Shown piece after piece: positions 8,873-16,904 of a stretch of DNA of 64,000 bases; positions within the stretch are counted from its first letter, which is position 1, and the number at the start of each line of letters is the position of its first letter. The notes under the pieces are model-generated. The model ran no database searches, was not told the origin of the DNA, and was given only the letters and a program-made list of their open reading frames with translations. Source of the stretch: Solwaraspora sp. WMMA2065 (GTDB lineage: Bacteria; Actinomycetota; Actinomycetes; Mycobacteriales; Micromonosporaceae). The position numbers and the translations under genes were made by a program. Location of the stretch: assembly GCF_030345075.1 (NCBI RefSeq), contig NZ_CP128361.1, positions 1,550,001-1,614,000 on the forward strand, in the 5' to 3' direction.

Positions 8873-9454
8873 TCAGCTGATCGCTCGTAGCTGCCGGCCG
8901 GACTGCCGCCCCGACTCCGTCATTGCGGCGACCAGGTCCTCGCGGGCCCGAGCGACCCGGGACCGGATCGTCCCGACCGGGCAGCCGCAGACCTCGGCGG
9001 CCTCGGCGTAGCTCAACCCGAGCACCTGGGTCGCCACGAACGCCTCCCGGCGGTCGGCGGCCAGGCCGGCCAGCAGCTGACGCAGCGCCACGGCTTCTTC
9101 GAAGCGTGGGCCGACGACCACGGCCTCGGCCACCGCCTGCCAGTCGGCCAGATCGGCGACCCGGGGCCGCACCACGACGGCGCGGATATGGTCGACGGCG
9201 ACCCGCCGGGCGATGGACAGCAGCCAGGTACGCGCGCTGGAGCGTCCAGCGAAGCGCGGCAACGACCGCATCGCCCGCAGGAACGTCTCCTGGGCGAGGT
9301 CCTCCGCCTCGGTGCTGTCCACCAGATGGGTGAGGAACCTCTGCACCTGACTTTGGGTGGCCTGGACGAACGACGTGGCGGCCGCCCGGTCACCGTCGCG
9401 GGCCGCGAGGGCCCAACGGGTGATCTGGGCGTCGTCCGGTGCGGCGTGCGGCAT
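8873..9454 (-). CDS. sigC: ECF RNA polymerase sigma factor, SigC-like
   Basis: A 193-residue extracytoplasmic-function sigma factor. Region 2 is visible as VDSTEAEDLAQETFLRAMRS followed by RFAGRSSARTWLLSIARRVA, and region 4 as LGLSYAEAAEVCGCPVGTIR with SRVARARE after it. These blocks closely match mycobacterial SigC. It is transcribed away from a zinc-finger membrane protein 117 bases upstream, a likely cognate anti-sigma factor, an arrangement that suggests autoregulation through the shared intergenic region. The ATG at 9452-9454 gives a normal N terminus; longer upstream open frames overlap the divergent gene and are unlikely. Confidence 0.85.
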   Translation of the reverse strand: MPHAAPDDAQITRWALAARDGDRAAATSFVQATQSQVQRFLTHLVDSTEAEDLAQETFLRAMRSLPRFAGRSSARTWLLSIARRVAVDHIRAVVVRPRVADLADWQAVAEAVVVGPRFEEAVALRQLLAGLAADRREAFVATQVLGLSYAEAAEVCGCPVGTIRSRVARAREDLVAAMTESGRQSGRQLRAIS

Positions 9455-9571
9455 GACTGGAAGGGTATCCGGCAAGCCTCCCCCGCCATAGTCCACCCGC
9501 CCGGTGGCGTCTTCCCGGCCGGGCGCCACCCCGGTGGGAACCGTCCCGGCGGGCAGGCCGACTATTGACAT

Positions 9572-10333
9572 GTGGGGTGCGTGGACTTTCGTGAGCTGTT
9601 GTCGGCCGAACTCGACGGGGAGACCGACGTCGCCGAGTCGGCTGCGGCGCGGGACCACCTGACCGGCTGTGCCGGTTGCCGGGACTGGTACGCCGATGCC
9701 GCCGTGGTCACCAGTCTCGCCCGGCGGACCGGCCCGGAACCGGTCGGTGCCATCGACGAGTCGGTGCTCGACGCACTCGCGCCGCCCCGACGGCTGGCCG
9801 CCGCCCGGGTCGCCCTGCTGCTGCGGTACGCCCTCGGCGTCCTCGGAATCGCGCAGTTCCTGCTCGGCGCGGCCCAGATCGGCGGCGTCGCCGACGGCCA
9901 TCTGCATGTTCCCGATCCGGTCGGTGGGACCGCACCCAACCACCTGTGGCACGAGTCCGCGGCCTGGAACGTCGCCCTCGGCGCCGGCTTCGTGTGGATC
10001 GCCGTCCGGCGCACCCGGCCGGCCGGGATGCTGCCGACCCTGACCGCGTTCGTCGCGGTGCTGGCGCTGCTGTCGGTCAACGACGTGATCACCGGGCGGG
10101 TCGACTACCCACGGCTGCTCAGCCACGGCCTGGTCGTCGCCGGGTACCTGCTCATCCTGGCGCTGCGCAGACGCGGTGGCGACCCAGACACGTCACCGGG
10201 CGACGCTGGCCGCACGCGGTCACGCTGGCGCGTCGAACTCGACGAGGAACCACCGGCGGCCAACCCGACACCGTTGCGGGTGGTCCGGGGCGGCGTGGCC
10301 AGCATCCGCCACCGCCGGGACCGGGCGGCCTGA
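9572..10333 (+). CDS. Zinc-finger (zf-HC2) membrane protein, probable anti-sigma factor
   Basis: A 253-residue protein with an N-terminal anti-sigma zinc-binding motif, the early Cys in GCVDFRELL and HLTGCAGC (HxxxCxxC) near residues 30-37. A membrane region of four hydrophobic stretches follows (about residues 82-100, 128-150, 155-172 and 187-202). The tail is basic and proline rich. It starts with GTG at 9572, which keeps the first Cys; an internal GTG at 9581 would lose it. Divergent from sigC, so it probably binds SigC at the membrane and releases it on an unknown signal. Pairing is inferred from position. Confidence 0.78.
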   Translation: MGCVDFRELLSAELDGETDVAESAAARDHLTGCAGCRDWYADAAVVTSLARRTGPEPVGAIDESVLDALAPPRRLAAARVALLLRYALGVLGIAQFLLGAAQIGGVADGHLHVPDPVGGTAPNHLWHESAAWNVALGAGFVWIAVRRTRPAGMLPTLTAFVAVLALLSVNDVITGRVDYPRLLSHGLVVAGYLLILALRRRGGDPDTSPGDAGRTRSRWRVELDEEPPAANPTPLRVVRGGVASIRHRRDRAA

Positions 10334-10482
10334 CCCGTCGTCCCGGGTGCCGTTGATCTGACAACCCGGCCGGACAACCTCCGCTCCCCCTGACGGGACA
10401 TGGTGACGACGGACCAGCCTCCGGCTTCGTCCGGCAGACATCCGCAACGACACCACCGTCCCGTCACGGCCAGGGAGCAGTC

Positions 10483-10734
10483 ATGCCGGCCACCACGCCC
10501 GACGAGCGTCCGACGAGCGCCCAGATCGTCAGCAGGTACCTCGCCGGAGCGCCGATCCGGCGCATCGCTGCCGAGCTCGGCGTGTCGTACAGCTACGTGC
10601 ACCGGCGACTGCACTACTCGGGTGTGCCTATCCGCAGTCGCGGCGGACGCCGCCCGGATCCGACCGTCCATGCTGACCGTACACCTGAGCCTGAGCACAG
10701 CGCAGGGAGCGCCGATCAGGACACACTGGACTAG
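10483..10734 (+). CDS. Small helix-turn-helix DNA-binding protein
   Basis: An 83-residue protein dominated by one helix-turn-helix, IVSRYLAGAPIRRIAAELGV followed by SYSYVHRRLHYSGV, as in the Hin-type recognition segment of small actinobacterial regulators. The C-terminal 30 residues are polar and likely disordered. The ATG at 10483 follows an AGGGAG ribosome site at 10469-10474. It stands alone between the anti-sigma gene and a TetR regulator, so a target cannot be read from context. The motif is clear; function beyond DNA binding is unknown. Confidence 0.65.
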   Translation: MPATTPDERPTSAQIVSRYLAGAPIRRIAAELGVSYSYVHRRLHYSGVPIRSRGGRRPDPTVHADRTPEPEHSAGSADQDTLD

Positions 10735-10943
10735 ATCGCGCCGCGTACGGTTAATCGTCTTGCCTGGGTCCTAGACTGACGGACGTACCTCCTCCGCCCC
10801 TCGTGATGACCACCCGGTCACCGATCACATTGGTCAGAGAGCCGCCATGGTTGACTGCCGAATCCGGCTGTATCCGCCGGGCCGGCTCGTCGCGGAAGGT
10901 GCCAAGCAAGTGTCCGCTTCACCGCTACACGACCAGGGAGACA

Positions 10944-11531
10944 ATGGTGACTTCCCGCAGCCGACGAGAGCACATACTCCACCGGGCTGGCGCGCTGTTC
11001 GCCAGCCGGGGCGTCGCCGGCACGACCGTCCGCGAGATCGCCGACGACGTGGGCATCCTCTCCGGTAGCCTCTACCACCACTTCGAGTCCAAAGAAGCGA
11101 TGGTCGACGAGATCATTTCCAGCTACCTCGCCGACCTGCGCGCCCGCTACCAGCAGATCCTCGACGGGCCGGAAGGGCCGGACGACCAACTGCGGCAACT
11201 CATCCGGGCCTCGCTCGAGTGTGCCGCCAGCCACCCGCACGCCACCGAGATCTATCAGAACGACGCGAACTACCTGCGTGGTCTACCCCGGTTCGGCTAC
11301 CTGAAGGGCGTGGCCAAGGAGGTGGAGAGCGTCTGGCTCACCGTCATCGACGCCGGCCGCCGGGACGGCACTCTGCGCTCCGACATCGACCCGAAGACCT
11401 TCTACCGGCTCACCCGCGATGCAGTGTGGCTCACCGTGCGATGGTTCAGGCCGGGCGGCAAGTACTCGCTCAACCGGCTGATCAACGACTGCACCACCCT
11501 CTTCCTGGACGGCATCGCCGCACGCCGCTGA
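10944..11531 (+). CDS. kstR2: TetR-family regulator, KstR2-like
   Basis: A 195-residue TetR repressor. The N-terminal DNA-binding domain contains VREIADDVGILSGSLYHHFE followed by SKEAMVDEII, and the C-terminal half keeps VRWFRPGGKYS near residue 170. Both blocks match mycobacterial KstR2, which senses a CoA thioester of a steroid ring-C/D fragment and represses late cholesterol catabolism. The chosen ATG has an AGGGAG site at 10935-10940; an upstream ATG at 10803 would add an unrelated 47-residue leader. No steroid C/D-ring genes are in the window, although acyl-CoA enzyme remnants lie 8 kb away. The ligand could differ. Confidence 0.75.
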   Translation: MVTSRSRREHILHRAGALFASRGVAGTTVREIADDVGILSGSLYHHFESKEAMVDEIISSYLADLRARYQQILDGPEGPDDQLRQLIRASLECAASHPHATEIYQNDANYLRGLPRFGYLKGVAKEVESVWLTVIDAGRRDGTLRSDIDPKTFYRLTRDAVWLTVRWFRPGGKYSLNRLINDCTTLFLDGIAARR

Positions 11532-12242
11532 TCAGCGGCGCTCCGGCCGGCCCGGCGATGCGCCGCAGTCCACTGGATGGTTGAGCAACGCTCCCACCCG
11601 CCGCTGCAGCTTTGACGCCGGTCGGCCGATCCAGCTCTCGCGCTCCACTGCAGACACTTGCCCTGCTGAGTATCTGATGGACATTTGAGGTCCGTCGGGG
11701 GCAACTGGTGGCACAGCCCCTGGTGCTTCCTAGGAAGCTGGGTTGGTCTCCCTTGCCTGCCGGTGCCGCACGCGCCCGCCTCCCCTTGACGTCTGTCGGT
11801 CAGCGGGCTCTCGACCGACAGACGTCGGCCACCCGCGTGAACACTACGGAGAGTTGGCAGACCGCTTCGCCAAGGCGGCGGTAGCCGTCCGATCGACCAT
11901 CGGGCCGGTACGTCCACGCATGCCAGCGGCGAGGCCGCAGCGGTACGGGAAACCCGACAGCGCATGGTCCTCGAAAACGTGTTCACGCCGAGTCATGTCA
12001 AACGGTCCTCGGCAACGCGGCAGGAACCGCACGATATCCGGCGGAGCACCCGACCATCTTTCCTGATCGTCGGGAAGACGGCACGACTCGGCCTCCCCAC
12101 CCCCTGGTCCGCAATATCCGAATAGGCACCAGGCATCGACCCCTGCCGCACCCGGTCATCGAGGAAGTATCGTCGGCCGGGCAACGTAACGACTTTGTCC
12201 CGGCGATCAGAGGCAGTTCCCAATAATGCGGTACGAGTTCCG
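11532..12242 (+). other. Gene-poor stretch, about 0.7 kb
   Basis: No coding region here could be supported on either strand: the open frames are short, lack ribosome sites and do not resemble known proteins. A segment near 11840-11950 (frame reading HYGELADRFAKAAVAVRSTI) has a protein-like look and may be a relic of a lost gene, but it could not be assigned. The only clear structure is the perfect inverted repeat at 11788-11826. No tRNA-like cloverleaf was recognised. Confidence 0.5.
11788..11826. repeat. 14-bp perfect inverted repeat with 11-base loop
   Basis: The arms GACGTCTGTCGGTC (11788-11801) and GACCGACAGACGTC (11813-11826) are perfectly complementary and enclose 11 bases. It lies 257 bases downstream of the kstR2-like gene, in a stretch without recognised genes. 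A transcript from either side could fold it, but no T-run follows, so a classic intrinsic terminator is not clear. It could instead be an insertion-element end or an operator. Confidence 0.7.
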
Positions 12243-12923
12243 GTGAGCGGCACGGGCCGCAGCTCGCGCCTGCCGCCAGCCGGTACGGCGCACACCGTGA
12301 CGGCGTACCGGCGAGGTGATCCGATCTGGATCCACCGTAGCGGGGCTTGGCGGCCCGGAGTGGTGCTCAACCTGTCCGACACCGCGGTCACCGTCCGGTA
12401 CCGAGTCACCGGCGCAGAGGGCACCGGCGTGGACACCGTGGTGCTCGGCCGCCCCGAACTAGCGCCCCGCGCCGACCGGCGGCCACCACCCGAACCCGTG
12501 CGTACCGCCCGGCCGGCGAGGCCCGCGACCACGCCGGGCCCACCCGCCGGACGCACCACGACAGCGACCTGCCGCCCGGAGCGCGATCCGCCCCGGCGTC
12601 CCCAACGCCAGCCGGCAGCACGCGACCGGCCTGCGCCGGCCGGTCGACCTGCCCCGCCGGGCAGCGGTCCCATGGTCGATCGACGGGTCTCCGACGGCGT
12701 GGTCGAGCTGCGGGTCCTGGTCCGCTCGCCGGGTGGCCGGGCCGCCGAGCTGCCGCTGCGCTGTGCCGTGGACCGGCGTACCGGCACGGTCGCGCTGCGG
12801 ATGCCCGACGGCCGCACCGGACAGTTCGACCTCACCCTGGCTCGGGCAGCCAGCATGATCCTGCACGAAGCGGTACTTGCCTGCCTCGACCCACAGGAAC
12901 TGCGTCTCTGGATTCAGCGGTGA
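12243..12923 (+). CDS. Hypothetical protein with proline-rich linker
   Basis: About 226 residues from a GTG at 12243; the start is uncertain, with TTG 12195 as an alternative in the same frame. The N-terminal part (YRRGDPIWIHRSGAWRPGVV) resembles a small beta-barrel of the SH3/Tudor kind. Residues of about 75-140 are rich in Pro, Arg and Thr and look disordered, and the C-terminal 85 residues (ELPLRCAVDRRTGTVALRMP) form a second possible domain. No family was recognised. It converges with a lipoprotein gene, sharing ten bases at their 3' ends. Codon use is normal for the window. Confidence 0.55.
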   Translation: MSGTGRSSRLPPAGTAHTVTAYRRGDPIWIHRSGAWRPGVVLNLSDTAVTVRYRVTGAEGTGVDTVVLGRPELAPRADRRPPPEPVRTARPARPATTPGPPAGRTTTATCRPERDPPRRPQRQPAARDRPAPAGRPAPPGSGPMVDRRVSDGVVELRVLVRSPGGRAAELPLRCAVDRRTGTVALRMPDGRTGQFDLTLARAASMILHEAVLACLDPQELRLWIQR

Positions 12924-13267
12924 CCACGACCGGCATCCGCGCCGGTGTGCTGGTCCGCAGAGATGACCAGCTGTGCCCGACCCGGGTCCGCCGAGGTCAC
13001 CGTCACGGTCAGCGGACCGACCCCCGCCGTCTGCCCGACCGGGATGTAATAGGGCTGTCCGGCGTAGACCACGGTCACCGATCCGGCGACGAGATCGCGG
13101 AATTCCATCTGGTGGTCGAGAATCTCCACGCTTGCAGTTTCGGTTGTCTTGACGGCGACCGTACAACTGTTGTTGCGGCATTTCGCGCTGGTCGCGGCGC
13201 AGGCGGTCAGACACAGCAGTAGAACAAGGATGACCCCGGCATGTCGGGCCGTTCGTGACGGGCACAT
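12914..13267 (-). CDS. Small hypothetical lipoprotein
   Basis: A 117-residue protein with a lipoprotein signal: basic start, hydrophobic stretch GVILVLLLCL and lipobox LTAC with Cys22 as the likely lipidated residue. The mature part has a further Cys pair (CRNNSC) and beta-strand-like alternation (VEILDHQMEFRDLVAGSVTV), suggesting a small beta-sandwich on the outer face of the membrane. The family was not recognised. It converges with the preceding hypothetical gene and overlaps it by ten bases. Confidence 0.65.
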   Translation of the reverse strand: MCPSRTARHAGVILVLLLCLTACAATSAKCRNNSCTVAVKTTETASVEILDHQMEFRDLVAGSVTVVYAGQPYYIPVGQTAGVGPLTVTVTSADPGRAQLVISADQHTGADAGRGHR

Positions 13268-13349
13268 GCCATCGACGATCGCACCTGTCCGCGACGGCCG
13301 GGCCCGGCCGGTCCGTAGATGGCACTTTACCGGGAGACGGCCGGGCGTC

Positions 13350-13862
13350 TCAGCCGACGACGAGTAGCAGGACGATACTCAGCACGGACCCGACCACGCC
13401 GACCAATCCGACCACGGTCGCTGCCAGCGCCATGGCCCGCTGACCTGGAACCCGTCGGCCCGGACCCGCCAGGACGATCGCCGCGACAGCGGGTACCGCG
13501 CCGACGCCGTAGCAGGCGGCGAACGGCAACGACGCGACGGCGATGATCAACGCGGCAGTGGTGCGCCGGATTCGGGCCCGGTCGGCGACCGACGACCCGA
13601 CGACCGGCGTACGAGGGTCCCAGTGGAACCGCCGCGGCAGATCGGTCAGTTGCACGACGAGCTCCCCCGACGTTGTCGCCGCAGTCGCCTCAACCAGCCG
13701 CCGCTCGTACTCGGCGAGGTCAAGGTAGCCCTCACCGAGTGCCCGGGCGAGCAACTCGACGACGTGGTTGCGCTGCGCGTCACCGACCCGCTCACCACCG
13801 GCGCGCTCGGCACCGGCGCGCTCGGCACCGGCCCGCTTGTTGACCCCGTAGTCGCCTTCCAC
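13350..13862 (-). CDS. DUF1707-type SHOCT-like membrane protein
   Basis: A 170-residue protein from a GTG at 13860-13862. The central segment, VGDAQRNHVVELLARALGEG followed by YLDLAEYERRLVEATAATTS, is the DUF1707 motif of actinobacterial proteins, usually a short helical binding domain. It is followed by two hydrophobic segments with Gly/Ala/Val bias (residues of about 105-135 and 142-168). A short three-unit repeat, GAERAGAERAGGER, precedes the motif. It is divergent from the large membrane protein at 13992. Such proteins are linked to the cell envelope, but no reaction can be assigned. Confidence 0.7.
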   Translation of the reverse strand: MEGDYGVNKRAGAERAGAERAGGERVGDAQRNHVVELLARALGEGYLDLAEYERRLVEATAATTSGELVVQLTDLPRRFHWDPRTPVVGSSVADRARIRRTTAALIIAVASLPFAACYGVGAVPAVAAIVLAGPGRRVPGQRAMALAATVVGLVGVVGSVLSIVLLLVVG

Positions 13863-13991
13863 AGTGTTTCCGAGGCTACTCCACCTGACGGTCGCCGCAG
13901 GTCGCGCTGGACCAGCGGGACGGAATCCCCCATCATGTCTACGTTCGGTACATGGTCCGGCACGGATGGCTATATGCGGGGGTCTGTCGGC

Positions 13992-15719
13992 ATGACGCCC
14001 AGGTGTGGCAGGACATGGCCCCTGCTGGTGGTCGCGGTCGCACTCGCCGCGCTCGGTGCGGCAACCGGCGGGATACTGGCCCTGGCGTACCGTCCCATCG
14101 GGCTGGCGTACCTGGACGTGCTGACCCGTTGCCCGCCCTCCGCCGGCGACCAGGCGATGTGCCTGACCGAGGCGACCTGGGCCGTCGGTGCCCTGATGGC
14201 CTCCGGGGCAGCGATCGCGCTCGGCAGTGGGCTGGCCGGGACGCTGGTCACGACGGTGTGCGCCCAACGCCGGATCGCCCGGCTGCCCCCGGCCCATCCG
14301 ATGGCCGAGGCGCGCTTCGAGGAACTCTGCCGGCAGCACCGGTTGGTCGGTTCCGACCGACCCCGGTTGCGTATCGGCGGCCGCAGGACGGACAGCACCG
14401 CCGGTCCAGGCCAGCGGCCGGCGGTCGTGCTACCGGCGGCGGCGGCCCGACTGCCGTTGGTTCCGGTGGTGTTCGACCCGCTCGTGCGCGCCGAGCTGGA
14501 CCGGATCGCCTCGGGCCAGAGCGCTCGCCGCGCCGTGCTGCGCGGCTGGCCGTGGCTACTGGCCTCGGCGAGCGCCGCGCTGGCCGCCGGTGCCGCGTTC
14601 ACCGGCCCGGGGCAGGGCACGCCTGCCGGGTCGATGAGCCGCGTGCTGCTGCTGGCCGTCGCCGTCGCCAGCCTGACCGTCGGACTACGCTGCGGACCGG
14701 GTGGTGCCCGGACGGTAACCTGGTACGCCGTGCCAGCCGCCGGGGTGATCGCCGGTGCGGGGGGCCAAGCCGGGGCGTCCGTCCTGTGGCACCTGGCACC
14801 GGCCGTTGGAGATCAGCTGGTCGCCGGTGCTGCACTGGCACCCGCCCTGCTGGTCCTGGCCGGTCTGCTGCCGGTGCTGACCGCCGGGCGGACCGGTTCG
14901 CCCGGCGCGGCGGCCGTCCCGGCGACGTTGGCCGGAGTCGTCGCCGGGCTGCTCGCCTTTCCGGTGGGCACCGCGGCCGCGCCGGACCTCGCCGCGCCGC
15001 TGCTGATCCGGCCGTCGCCCACCGTCCCGGACAGCGGATCCGGCCCGCGCGGCGGGCCCGACCCGGACCACGCCCACCGGGCTCCGGACACGCCGAGAAG
15101 CGCCGGTCCGGTTCCGATCGACACGGCTGCGGCGAACCGGGCCGCCCGGGCCGTCGAGCCCGTGCTCGGCCCGGCGTGGCGGGCGGATCCGCTTCCGGCA
15201 CCGCCACCGGCGGGGAGTCGACCGGCCGGCTGCCAGCCGTCGATCGTTGACGACTATCTGCGCCGCGCCGCCGCTGGACGGACCGGCCGGGGCGTGGCGC
15301 GCTACGCGACGCGGGCCGCACCCGGCGGCGCTGGGCTCGGCCGGAGCACCCTGCAGATCGACGTCGTGTCGTACCGGCCGGACGCGATGTCCTCGGCAAG
15401 GCCGGTGGAGATGGTCTTCGCCGCGGTCGAACGGGCCGGTGCGGCCTGTCGGGAGTTCACCGACGGACGGTCCGGACTACGGGTACAGTCGCTGCCCCGC
15501 GTGGCACCGGCCATCGGCGACCGCGTCTGGCGGATGGACGTGGTCCGGACGCTGGGCCGCGGTGCCGGACGGGTCACGGCGACGACCGCGCTGGCTGTCG
15601 TACAGGTCGACACCACGCTGATCGTGGTGTCGATGACCGCGTCACTGGCCGTCGTCGACGGGGAGCTGTTCGAGCAGGTTATCCGGCGGACGGTGGCCGG
15701 GCTCGCGGCCGAGCGGTGA
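13992..15719 (+). CDS. Large membrane protein, M48/M56-protease-like core without the zinc motif
   Basis: About 575 residues from the ATG at 13992 (alternatives 13935 and 13974). Layout: an N-terminal membrane helix, a second near residues 56-82, a cytoplasmic stretch, further helices from about 180 to 340, then a Pro-rich linker and a C-terminal extracellular domain of about 180 residues. The order and the RPAVVLPAAAARLPLVPVVF plus VRAELDRIASGQ segments resemble membrane metalloproteases, yet no HExxH is present where it is expected. The C-terminal part, with Cys residues in AGCQPS and GAACREFTDG, resembles the sensor-type domains seen in PknH-like proteins. Both similarities are weak, judged by eye. 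Confidence 0.5.
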   Translation: MTPRCGRTWPLLVVAVALAALGAATGGILALAYRPIGLAYLDVLTRCPPSAGDQAMCLTEATWAVGALMASGAAIALGSGLAGTLVTTVCAQRRIARLPPAHPMAEARFEELCRQHRLVGSDRPRLRIGGRRTDSTAGPGQRPAVVLPAAAARLPLVPVVFDPLVRAELDRIASGQSARRAVLRGWPWLLASASAALAAGAAFTGPGQGTPAGSMSRVLLLAVAVASLTVGLRCGPGGARTVTWYAVPAAGVIAGAGGQAGASVLWHLAPAVGDQLVAGAALAPALLVLAGLLPVLTAGRTGSPGAAAVPATLAGVVAGLLAFPVGTAAAPDLAAPLLIRPSPTVPDSGSGPRGGPDPDHAHRAPDTPRSAGPVPIDTAAANRAARAVEPVLGPAWRADPLPAPPPAGSRPAGCQPSIVDDYLRRAAAGRTGRGVARYATRAAPGGAGLGRSTLQIDVVSYRPDAMSSARPVEMVFAAVERAGAACREFTDGRSGLRVQSLPRVAPAIGDRVWRMDVVRTLGRGAGRVTATTALAVVQVDTTLIVVSMTASLAVVDGELFEQVIRRTVAGLAAER

Positions 15720-15773
15720 GCCGGTCCGGCTTGTCATCGCCGTCCAGTCTGTCGGGTCGGGCACCTCACCGGG

Positions 15774-16760
15774 TCAGGGCGTCACCGGGACGGTCCGTCG
15801 CCAGGCATCGATGATCTGGACCGGCCGCATGCCCTCGGCGAGGTACAGGCGCAGCGCCGGCCGGCGGGGGTCGGTGTCGACGTGCAGGAATGTGCCCCGC
15901 CGCCGGTCGGCGGCGTCGGCGGCGAACGCCCGGCGAAGCAGCAGACGACCCAGGCCACGCCCCTGCCATTGAGGTCGGACCGCGAGTAGCCGTACGTAGC
16001 CGCTCTGCTCGTCGGCCACGAAGGCATGCGACCGTAGCACCATCGCGGCCGGGACGCCGTCCAGGTACGCGACCTCGCCCAGCGACCAGTCGTGGTCACT
16101 GTGTGACTCGAGCTGCCTGACCCAGTCGGGGTAGGCCTTGGCCACGAAACCGAAGTGGTCGGCGAAGGCGGCCTGGTGCACGGTCCATGCCTGGTGACGG
16201 GCCTCGGGATCGTCACCGGTGCTGCTGATCCGCACACCCTCGGGTGCCCCGGGGTCGGCCCTCGGGCTCGCCGGATCGTGCGGGACGAACAGCCGGTTGT
16301 ACACGGTCGCCACCGAGAAGCCGAAGTTGGCCAGTCGGCCGGCCGTCGCGGTGTCCTCCCGGTAGCAGCCGACGTCCAGCACGGCCCGGGAGTGGCCCAG
16401 TTCGGCGGCGATCGCGACGGCGCGGCGTTGGGCACGGTGCCAGAGCCAGTCGCCGACCACCGGTTCGGAGTCGAGGTGGTAGGCCTCGACGTCGATGTTG
16501 TCGCTGCTCCCCTTGCGGCACGCCCAACCCCAGCCGACCGCCACGCCACCCGGGTCGCGCACCAGCCAACCGTCCCGCGTCGGGTCGAAGTCCGGGTCGG
16601 CGAGTTCGTCGGCGACCTCGTCAAGGGTGTAGTCGGGCCGGCCGATGACCGCGGTGTTGCAGGTGGCGATCAGCTGGAAGACGGTGGATGCATCATCGGG
16701 CCCGGCGGGCCGCTGGGTGTACCCAGCAGGAAGTGACGGAGCCTCGGTGGTCGCTGTCAT
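15774..16760 (-). CDS. GNAT-family N-acetyltransferase with tandem domains
   Basis: A 328-residue protein with two GNAT-like halves. The C-terminal half carries the acetyl-CoA-binding motif A, LAVRPQWQGRGLGRLLLRRA, and a motif-B-like LYLAEGM; the N-terminal half keeps the fold (GRLANFGFSVATVYNRLFVP) but its own motif is degenerate. This layout resembles mycothiol synthase-like and other tandem GNAT enzymes, in which usually one half is catalytic. The acceptor substrate cannot be read from the sequence. The ATG at 16758-16760 is preferred to upstream frames, which run into the divergent glycan gene promoter. Confidence 0.72.
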   Translation of the reverse strand: MTATTEAPSLPAGYTQRPAGPDDASTVFQLIATCNTAVIGRPDYTLDEVADELADPDFDPTRDGWLVRDPGGVAVGWGWACRKGSSDNIDVEAYHLDSEPVVGDWLWHRAQRRAVAIAAELGHSRAVLDVGCYREDTATAGRLANFGFSVATVYNRLFVPHDPASPRADPGAPEGVRISSTGDDPEARHQAWTVHQAAFADHFGFVAKAYPDWVRQLESHSDHDWSLGEVAYLDGVPAAMVLRSHAFVADEQSGYVRLLAVRPQWQGRGLGRLLLRRAFAADAADRRRGTFLHVDTDPRRPALRLYLAEGMRPVQIIDAWRRTVPVTP

Positions 16761-16904
16761 CCGGCGATTGTCTGGCAGGCCGCCACACCGGCACGAACGA
16801 TTTTTCAGCAGACCTGACAAACCAGATTCGGGCACATGATAGACGGTTACGGTGCTTAAAATACCTATGCCGGTTATCGGGCTTTCATCCGGAAAGTGGG
16901 AGAC

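Noticed and set aside
8873-10126. A 417-residue frame extending sigC upstream
   Set aside because: The added N-terminal part is antisense to the anti-sigma gene and has no homology; the ATG at 9452-9454 gives the normal SigC start.
11743-12066. A 107-residue open frame in the gene-poor stretch
   Set aside because: Part of it looks protein-like but there is no ribosome site, no family match and no conserved motif; reported only as a possible relic.
13350-14339. Long N-terminal extension of the DUF1707 protein
   Set aside because: The extra part lies opposite the large membrane protein gene and is low-complexity; the GTG at 13862 fits the family.
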